From contig JAHZIU010000162.1 in NCBI GenBank assembly GCA_022601315.1, positions 1-11,512 on the forward strand: a stretch of DNA of 11,512 nt. The letters are read 5' to 3'. Of the stretch, positions 6,693-11,512 are shown piece after piece (the first letter of the stretch is position 1; every line of letters starts with the position of its first letter). The translations under genes and the position numbers were made by a program. The notes under the pieces are model-generated. The model ran no database searches. It was not told the origin of the DNA and saw nothing but the letters and a program-made list of their open reading frames with translations. This DNA is from Betaproteobacteria bacterium (lineage in GTDB: Bacteria > Pseudomonadota > Gammaproteobacteria > Burkholderiales > Nitrosomonadaceae).

Positions 6693-6718
6693 AGAAAACC
6701 GTTTAATCCTGGGTCAAA
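6668..6718 (+). repeat. Inverted repeat (15 pairs) spanning the envC stop codon
   Basis: TTTGACCTGGATTAAA (6668-6683) pairs with TTTAATCCTGGGTCAAA (6702-6718). There are 7 plus 8 base pairs separated by a small 1x2 internal loop, closing an 18-base AT-rich loop that contains the envC stop TAA (6690-6692). No T-run follows, so it is not a standard intrinsic terminator. It could be an mRNA stabiliser, a block to 3' exonucleases, or a differential-expression element between envC and ctpA. Confidence 0.65.
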
Positions 6719-6891
6719 TGCACGATGAGATGAGATAAAATGACTCAATTCAAAGTTAAAATTGCAAGTAACAAGACTATTATTTGGATTCACAACGAAA
6801 ACATAGAGAATTTTAGCTGTCCGGTAAAGACTAATGAATTCATCGGTGTTTCCATAAGTATTTAAAATTCGATCAGTGCGGAGAAAGCATA
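6693..6891 (+). other. envC-ctpA spacer with a doubtful 41-codon ORF
   Basis: This 199-base gap is long for an operon junction. After the downstream arm of the inverted repeat, an ATG at 6740 opens 41 codons ending in TAA at 6863-6865 (MTQFKVKIASNKTIIW..., ending GVSISI). GAG two codons upstream gives only a poor ribosome binding site, and I do not recognise the peptide, so it may be chance. GGAGAAA at 6880-6886 is the clear ribosome binding site of ctpA. No good promoter boxes are evident, but AT-rich stretches would allow one. Confidence 0.3.
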
Positions 6892-8337
6892 ATGAGTAAC
6901 ATATTGAAGAAAACAGGTTTGATTCTAATAGGCGCAATCACAGGTGTGATGCTCAGCTTGACTTTTTCCGCCATTGCCAAGAAAGATACAGCTGAAGCGG
7001 TACATGCGCTTCCAATCGAAGAATTGCGTACTTTCGCCCAAGTTTTTGGGCGTATAAAAAGCGACTATGTTGAATCTGTAGAAGACAAAAAATTAATTAC
7101 TGAGGCCATAAACGGCATGCTGGTTGGTCTCGACCCTCATTCGTCTTATCTGGATAAAGACGACTACAAAGAACTGCAAATTGGCACGCAAGGCGAATTT
7201 GGTGGACTGGGTATCCAGGTTACGATGGAAGATGGTTTGGTTAAAGTGATCTCTCCCATTGAAGACACACCAGCATTCCGTGCCGGAATTCAAACAGGCG
7301 ACTTAATTGTCAAATTGGATGACAAAGCAGTTAAAGGTATGACACTTAGTGATGCAATCAAGCTAATGCGCGGCAAACCAAAAACGCCCATCACCATTAC
7401 GGTTGTCAGAGAAAATGAAACAGATTTATTAACATTTACTCTAATACGCGACATTATTAAGATTCAAAGTGTCAAATCAAAAATGATTGAACCGGGCTAT
7501 GCATTTATCCGAATTACACAATTTCAAGAACATACCGGAGAAAACTTAGCCAAAGCCATAAAAGAGCTTTTCAGTGAAAACACTGAACCAATGAAAGGAT
7601 TAGTGTTAGATTTACGTAATGACCCTGGAGGCTTATTGAATGGCGCGGTTGCCGTTTCAGCTGCCTTCCTGCCAGAAAATGCACTGGTTGTTTATACAGA
7701 AGGACGTACTGAAGATGCGAAAATGCATTTGTACGCCAATCCTGAATATTACTTACGTGGCCCAGGAAAAGATTATCTGAAAGGATTACCATCAGAAGTA
7801 AAAACAGTGCCTATGATTACATTAGTTAATGGTGGGTCAGCTTCCGCTTCTGAAATTGTTGCTGGCGCCTTACAAGACCATGAGCGTTCTGTTGTTATGG
7901 GTTCGCAAACATTTGGCAAAGGATCTGTTCAAACAATCCTGCCACTCGGAAATGAAACGGCTATCAAACTGACAACAGCACGTTATTACACCCCGAATGG
8001 TCAATCTATTCAGGCAAAAGGAATCACGCCTGATATTATGGATCAAACAGAAACTGATGATAAGCGTCTTCGTGAGGCTGATCTTAATCGCCACCTGTCC
8101 AATGGCAAAAATGAAAAAACAAATGACGATGTCGAAAATTTCATTCAGGAAACAGCAAGCACACCAGACAAAAAAGATGATGCAGACGATACGGAAATTG
8201 ATGACCAGAAACCAAAAGACAATACCCCAATAGAGTTTGGTTCCGATGAGGATCTTTTACTCATTCAGGCCATGAATTATTTTAAAGGAATTACAACATC
8301 AGAGAATACAGAAAGCGACGATAATACAGACGGCTAA
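6892..8337 (+). CDS. ctpA: S41-family C-terminal processing peptidase (CtpA)
   Basis: 481 residues. An uncleaved or cleaved N-terminal export signal occupies about 8-29 (GLILIGAITGVMLSLTFSAIA), placing the enzyme in the periplasm. A PDZ domain spans about 95-180 (GEFGGLGIQV, SPIEDTPAFRAGIQTGDLIVKL), and the S41 protease core about 195-385. The core has LVLDLRNDPGGLL (237-249), the nucleophile in NGGSASASE (Ser318) and the general base in TFGKGS (Lys343). Their 25-residue spacing equals that of known tail-specific proteases. The last 95 or so residues are very polar and acidic (many D, E, K, T) before a short helix (DEDLLLIQAMNYFKG), as in other betaproteobacterial CtpA from memory. Such proteases trim C-termini of envelope proteins, often peptidoglycan hydrolases, which fits its place right after envC. 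It has a strong ribosome binding site (GGAG, eight bases). Confidence 0.96.
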   Translation: MSNILKKTGLILIGAITGVMLSLTFSAIAKKDTAEAVHALPIEELRTFAQVFGRIKSDYVESVEDKKLITEAINGMLVGLDPHSSYLDKDDYKELQIGTQGEFGGLGIQVTMEDGLVKVISPIEDTPAFRAGIQTGDLIVKLDDKAVKGMTLSDAIKLMRGKPKTPITITVVRENETDLLTFTLIRDIIKIQSVKSKMIEPGYAFIRITQFQEHTGENLAKAIKELFSENTEPMKGLVLDLRNDPGGLLNGAVAVSAAFLPENALVVYTEGRTEDAKMHLYANPEYYLRGPGKDYLKGLPSEVKTVPMITLVNGGSASASEIVAGALQDHERSVVMGSQTFGKGSVQTILPLGNETAIKLTTARYYTPNGQSIQAKGITPDIMDQTETDDKRLREADLNRHLSNGKNEKTNDDVENFIQETASTPDKKDDADDTEIDDQKPKDNTPIEFGSDEDLLLIQAMNYFKGITTSENTESDDNTDG

Positions 8338-8387
8338 TTAACCAACCATCTTTGAAGGTGATTGACCACTATCAGAGCTAGTTGATT

Positions 8388-9152
8388 GTGAATGACCAGC
8401 AACTACTTCGATATAGTCGTCACATTCTACTTCCACAAATTGATATTTCTGGACAGGAAAAACTTACGCAATCAAGTGTGTTAATAATAGGTGCAGGCGG
8501 ACTGGGTTCGCCTGCCGCGTTATATCTAGCGGCAAGTGGCGTTGGAACACTGATTATCTGCGACAATGACACTGTCGATCTGACCAATTTACAGCGTCAA
8601 ATCATTCACCACACAAATTCAATAGGTCAAGCAAAATCCGAATCCGCAAAACAGACGCTGACTAAAATTAATCCGGAAGTTAATGTCATTGCGCTACAGC
8701 AACGTGTGGACGATGTTAAATTACAAAAACTTGTTAGACAAGCTGATGCAGTTGTCGATGCCAGTGATAATTTCAAAACGCGGCATCAAATAAATAACGC
8801 CTGTGTCACATACCAAAAACCATTAATTTCAGGTGCTGCCGTCCGCTTTGAAGGTCAAGTATCGGTTTTCGATCTACGCAAAAATAACAGTCCTTGCTAT
8901 CATTGCTTGTACCCCTCTGACGGAGAAGATGCTGACATGCCTTGCGCAATAATGGGGGTTTTTGCGCCATTAGTTGGCATCATCGGCAGCATGCAAGCAG
9001 CAGAGACACTTAAGATCTTATTGGAACTGGGAGAAACCCTCAATGGTCGCCTACAACTGCTAAACAGCCTGACAATGGATTGGCGTTCGATTAAACTGAT
9101 TAAAGATCCTGCTTGCAGCATTTGCAGTATTGATAATAAAAAAAGCACATGA
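8388..9152 (+). CDS. moeB: ThiF/MoeB-family adenylyltransferase (sulfur-carrier activation)
   Basis: 254 residues from GTG 8388. This E1-like enzyme adenylates the C-terminal glycine of a ubiquitin-like sulfur carrier (MoaD for molybdopterin or ThiS for thiazole). The nucleotide loop GAGGLGSP is at 35-42, followed by CDNDTVDLTNLQRQI (58-72) and the DASDNF magnesium/ATP block (124-129). Two CxxC pairs, CYHC (170-173) and CSIC (243-246), make the structural zinc site, and CAIMGVFAPLVGIIGS follows. No rhodanese domain is fused. The start MNDQQLLRYSRHILLP matches MoeB/ThiF family beginnings, so I take GTG 8388 rather than the TTG at 8382; both lack a clear Shine-Dalgarno. MoeB versus ThiF cannot be settled from sequence alone. 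It is the fourth gene after gpmA-envC-ctpA and converges with slmA. Confidence 0.88.
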   Translation: MNDQQLLRYSRHILLPQIDISGQEKLTQSSVLIIGAGGLGSPAALYLAASGVGTLIICDNDTVDLTNLQRQIIHHTNSIGQAKSESAKQTLTKINPEVNVIALQQRVDDVKLQKLVRQADAVVDASDNFKTRHQINNACVTYQKPLISGAAVRFEGQVSVFDLRKNNSPCYHCLYPSDGEDADMPCAIMGVFAPLVGIIGSMQAAETLKILLELGETLNGRLQLLNSLTMDWRSIKLIKDPACSICSIDNKKST

Positions 9153-9172
9153 CTGCCTGCACAGTATTTTAA

Positions 9173-9760
9173 TCAACACATCGCTTGCGGCAATAGAGTA
9201 TCACGCTGCTGATGCCAATTATCAATTGGCGCACGCCTAAACTCACTTTTAACAAACAGATGCCAACTTCCAATCACATAGCACATCAACAAACTGGCAT
9301 GTGATGCAACATCCAATTCCGTATTTATTTTGCTTTCACTTACAGCAAATCGCATAGCTTGCTTTAAGGTCGCTTCAAGGCGATCATGTAGCTGATTGAT
9401 TCGTAACTGCAAGCATTCATTCTCGTTGACAATGGCATCACTGATCAGAATACGCGTCATTCCTGGATTCTTTTGCGCAAATCCCAACAGTAGTGACAAG
9501 ATATTTTCTATTTTTTTTATGCCGTTATCTTGATCTTCCATAATTTTATTAATCAGCACAAATAAAGTCTGTTCAATAAATTCAATTAACGCCTCAAACA
9601 TTAACGATTTATTGGGAAAATATCTATAAAGCGCAGATTCAGAGATTTGTGCCTTGGCTGCTACTGCTGCGGTGGTAATCTTTATTCTACGCGGATTCTC
9701 TAACATGCTAGCCAGTGCCTGCAAGATCTGATGTTTTCTTTCATCCGATTTTACCGACAT
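9173..9760 (-). CDS. slmA: Nucleoid occlusion factor SlmA (TetR-type)
   Basis: 195 residues from the preferred ATG. An N-terminal TetR-like helix-turn-helix lies at about 10-55 (KHQILQALASMLE, then ITTAAVAAKAQISESALYRYFPNKSLMFEALIEFIE). An alpha-helical dimerisation region follows, with FAQKNPGMTRILISDAIVNEN (95-115) and SWHLFVKSEFRRAPIDNW near the end. These match SlmA, which binds DNA over the chromosome and prevents FtsZ ring formation there; it is not a drug-sensing repressor. ATG 9764-9766 lies further upstream, but the only ribosome-binding-like AGAG (9767-9770) abuts it; the same AGAG is six bases from ATG 9758-9760, so I choose the latter. It converges on moeB with 20 bases between. 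Upstream lie two methyltransferase genes on the same strand, only about 70 bases away. Confidence 0.9.
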   Translation of the reverse strand: MSVKSDERKHQILQALASMLENPRRIKITTAAVAAKAQISESALYRYFPNKSLMFEALIEFIEQTLFVLINKIMEDQDNGIKKIENILSLLLGFAQKNPGMTRILISDAIVNENECLQLRINQLHDRLEATLKQAMRFAVSESKINTELDVASHASLLMCYVIGSWHLFVKSEFRRAPIDNWHQQRDTLLPQAMC

Positions 9761-9766
9761 ACACAT

Positions 9767-9770
9767 CTCT
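9767..9770 (-). promoter_or_regulatory. Ribosome binding site that decides the slmA start
   Basis: AGAG on the minus strand sits six bases before ATG 9758-9760 but touches ATG 9764-9766. Only the internal ATG has acceptable spacing, so the slmA protein most likely starts MSVKSDERK. Confidence 0.5.
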
Positions 9771-9790
9771 AACCAAAGTAATAAATTACC

Positions 9791-9821
9791 AAAAGCCTGA
9801 ATATAGCAAATTAACCAGGGC
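9791..9821 (-). terminator. Weak possible terminator after the dimethylglycine methyltransferase gene
   Basis: Downstream of the stop codon on the minus strand, GCCCTG (9816-9821) can pair with CAGGC (9795-9799) with one bulged C, followed by TTTT. Five pairs and a 16-base loop make it weak. If it fails, the betaine genes would be transcribed into slmA. No convincing separate slmA promoter is visible in 9761-9829. Confidence 0.25.
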
Positions 9822-9829
9822 AGCTATTT

Positions 9830-10690
9830 TCAAGACTTACGTAGTAAAAAGATTCCCCATGCCAGATGCCCCGCCTTACCCCCTTCGATCCAATGAACCA
9901 GTCCTGCTTTCATACGCGCCACATACAGCGGATCAATCTTCCTTTCAAGTTCTGCCGTATACTTTTCAGTTTCTTCTAGCACGCGTTGATAATGATTCAC
10001 CAGTTGATTTGTTTGGTCATCAAACTCGACAACTTCAAAACCCAATTTTTCTGCAACTGCGCGATAAAAATCAGGCGAACCCAGAGAACTCAAATGAATT
10101 CGATCTAAAATAGGCTGCAATACACCCGGTATACAATCATCTGCTTGCATAGGATCTGTAAATACAAAATAGCCGCCTGGTTTTAATACCCTAAACGCTT
10201 CTGCCAGCACTTGTTCACGCTTGTCGCTATGTAAAATCGCATCCTGCGACCATAAAATATCAAAACCGGGTACAGTTGCTGTAGCAGTTGCAAAAGGAAT
10301 TTTCTCAAAACTACCATCCGTAACAGTAATGTTTTCCGTTAAACCGGCAGCAGTATTCAATTCGCGCGCACGTTGATTTTCTACTTCACTGAGATTTAAT
10401 GCACTAATTTTTGCACCATAAGTTCTAGCAAGGTAGCGTGCCGCGCCACAGTAACCCGATCCGATATCAAGAATATGACTATTAGCATCTAATTGTGGCA
10501 GACGCTCTGCCATGGTAATCACTGTACGCTGACTGGCTACACTGATCGGTTCGTCTGCACCAGTATATAAGCCAATGTGAATATCCTCACCACCCCAGAC
10601 TTGACTATAAAAAGTGTCAGCATCCTCACTATTATAATAATTACGTGCCGTTTCTACAGCAGCTGATTGCATTGCTTCATTAGAACTCAT
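9830..10690 (-). CDS. Sarcosine/dimethylglycine N-methyltransferase (glycine betaine synthesis)
   Basis: 286 residues. This class I SAM-dependent methyltransferase adds methyl groups to sarcosine and dimethylglycine, giving glycine betaine. The N-terminal block ARNYYNSEDADTFYSQVWGG with EDIHIGLY (15-42) is a hallmark of this family. Motif I is ILDIGSGYCGAARYLA (73-88), followed by ALNLSEVENQRARELN (97-112). DILWSQDAILHSDKR (144-158) and VLKPGGYFVFTDPM (168-181) complete the Rossmann fold. The C-terminal part, which ends AGHLAWGIFLLRK, resembles the betaine-type enzymes rather than ubiquinone methyltransferases. Length matches the known enzymes of about 280 residues. It begins five bases after the stop of the partner gene, and its ribosome binding site AGAGGAAG (10701-10708) lies inside that gene's last codons, so translation is probably coupled. 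Confidence 0.9.
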   Translation of the reverse strand: MSSNEAMQSAAVETARNYYNSEDADTFYSQVWGGEDIHIGLYTGADEPISVASQRTVITMAERLPQLDANSHILDIGSGYCGAARYLARTYGAKISALNLSEVENQRARELNTAAGLTENITVTDGSFEKIPFATATATVPGFDILWSQDAILHSDKREQVLAEAFRVLKPGGYFVFTDPMQADDCIPGVLQPILDRIHLSSLGSPDFYRAVAEKLGFEVVEFDDQTNQLVNHYQRVLEETEKYTAELERKIDPLYVARMKAGLVHWIEGGKAGHLAWGIFLLRKS

Positions 10691-10695
10691 TGTTA

Positions 10696-11512
10696 TTATT
10701 CTTCCTCTGGCGACAAATAGGTCTTATGTGCAATATGAACAAAGAAATCAGGTTCATTTTCTCGATAGGTTCCTTGGAAGTCACCATAGGTCTCAATCTC
10801 TTGAAATCCTACTTCACGCATTAAACGTGTTGTATAGTCTTTCCTCAGGGGATACATATTCAAATGATACAAATCACCATCAGAAAAACGATATTCAAAC
10901 CGAGCCAACCCTTCATCGACATGCACCGGCTTTACAGCAACATCATCACCGCAATAATAAAACGTATGACTATTTGTATAACCGTGATCCATTAAAGCAT
11001 CATAATTACGCTGATCAAGTACCAACACCCCATCGTGACGTAACGCCGCATAAAACTCGGCCAGTGCTTTGCGACGATCATTCTCATTAAACAGATGGGT
11101 AAATGAATTTCCCAAACAAATAATCGCATCAAATTTCTGATGCACATCACGATTTAACCAACGCCAGTCTGCCTGCACGGTGCGTAATACATGGCCACGT
11201 GCACGTGCATTTGAGAATGCCTTTGATAACATTTCCGCACTACCATCCGCACTGACGACTTCAAACCCTGCTTCCAGTAAACGTACCGAATGAAAACCTG
11301 TGCCAGTGGCAACATCCAGCACTTGTTTTGTACCTCTTTCTCGCAATTTATCAATAAAGAATGAACCTTCAGATTGGATACGTGCATCCCAATCAATCAG
11401 CGAGTCCCACTTCTGTACAAATTCATGTACATATTCAGCACGATATTGATCCGTTTCGCGAACTGAAACTGGATCAGAACCATAATCCTGTTTCGTTTTA
11501 GTTGATGTATTA
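10696..11512 (-). CDS. Glycine/sarcosine N-methyltransferase (glycine betaine synthesis), 5' end outside the window
   Basis: 271 residues are visible; the frame is open to the right edge and no start codon preceding the recognised N-terminal block is seen. The TTG at 11344-11346 is an internal leucine, because clear homology continues upstream (YGSDPVSVRETDQYRAEYV). The enzyme methylates glycine to sarcosine and then to dimethylglycine using SAM. Motif I is VLDVATGTGFHSVRLLEAGF (64-83), then VVSADGSAEML. FDAIICLGNSFTHLF and LRHDGVLVLDQRNYDALMDHGY follow; the asparagine-rich active-site region and CxGDDVAVKPVHVD match GSMT. Known GSMT proteins are about 270 residues, so probably only a few N-terminal residues are missing. 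With the next gene it forms the two-enzyme route to glycine betaine known from halophiles such as Halorhodospira, used for osmotic protection. Confidence 0.92.
   Translation of the reverse strand, partial: NTSTKTKQDYGSDPVSVRETDQYRAEYVHEFVQKWDSLIDWDARIQSEGSFFIDKLRERGTKQVLDVATGTGFHSVRLLEAGFEVVSADGSAEMLSKAFSNARARGHVLRTVQADWRWLNRDVHQKFDAIICLGNSFTHLFNENDRRKALAEFYAALRHDGVLVLDQRNYDALMDHGYTNSHTFYYCGDDVAVKPVHVDEGLARFEYRFSDGDLYHLNMYPLRKDYTTRLMREVGFQEIETYGDFQGTYRENEPDFFVHIAHKTYLSPEEE

Noticed and set aside
8160..8335. Acidic low-complexity end of ctpA as a possible repeat or frameshift
   Set aside because: The frame remains open and ends in a helix usual for CtpA; a variable acidic linker is normal in the family.
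9140..9180. Bidirectional terminator between moeB and slmA
   Set aside because: Only a four-pair stem (ACTG/CAGT) can be formed, too weak to call.
9715..10113. Plus-strand ORF of 132 codons
   Set aside because: It is antisense to the dimethylglycine methyltransferase and the slmA start.
10728..11090. Plus-strand ORF of 120 codons, His-rich
   Set aside because: It is antisense to the glycine/sarcosine methyltransferase; the histidines come from the complement of common codons.
11154..11396. Minus-strand ORF of 80 codons
   Set aside because: It is another frame inside the glycine/sarcosine methyltransferase gene.

Overview
The window is chromosomal DNA from an AT-rich proteobacterium. The most likely source is a betaproteobacterium, and Nitrosomonadales (for example a salt-adapted Nitrosomonas relative) would fit. 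This placement is inferred from gene content and order: rhodanese-grxC-secB-SH3-gpsA on one strand, divergent from gpmA-envC-ctpA-moeB, plus hupB, tRNA-Val, tRNA-Asp and ppiD in series. It does not rest on any database search.

Left part (1-1676, minus strand): hupB has a good sigma70-type promoter just upstream. It is followed at very short spacing by tRNA-Val(UAC), tRNA-Asp(GUC) and then ppiD, which runs off the left edge. With no clear terminator between them, these probably form a mixed mRNA/tRNA transcript. Centre-left (1677-4414, minus strand): a five-gene run reads rhodanese-like membrane protein, glutaredoxin grxC, export chaperone secB, a secreted SH3-repeat protein and gpsA. The order resembles E. 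coli yibN-grxC-secB-gpsA. The rhodanese lacks its catalytic cysteine.

Centre-right (4687-9152, plus strand): gpmA (cofactor-dependent phosphoglycerate mutase), envC (amidase activator), ctpA (S41 processing protease) and moeB (ThiF-family adenylating enzyme). envC and ctpA point to envelope and cell-wall maintenance. The 199-base envC-ctpA gap holds a long inverted repeat across the envC stop codon and a doubtful 41-codon ORF.

Right part (9153-11512, minus strand): slmA (nucleoid occlusion TetR-type protein) converges on moeB. Just upstream lies an adjacent pair of SAM-dependent methyltransferases, sarcosine/dimethylglycine and glycine/sarcosine N-methyltransferase (the latter missing a few N-terminal residues at the window edge). 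Together they can make the osmolyte glycine betaine from glycine by three methylations. This pair is the most niche-specific content and implies adaptation to salt.

I see no insertion sequences, CRISPR arrays, phage genes or clearly new multi-gene system. The points most worth following are the cysteine-less rhodanese, the betaine pair beside slmA, and several unexplained inverted repeats.
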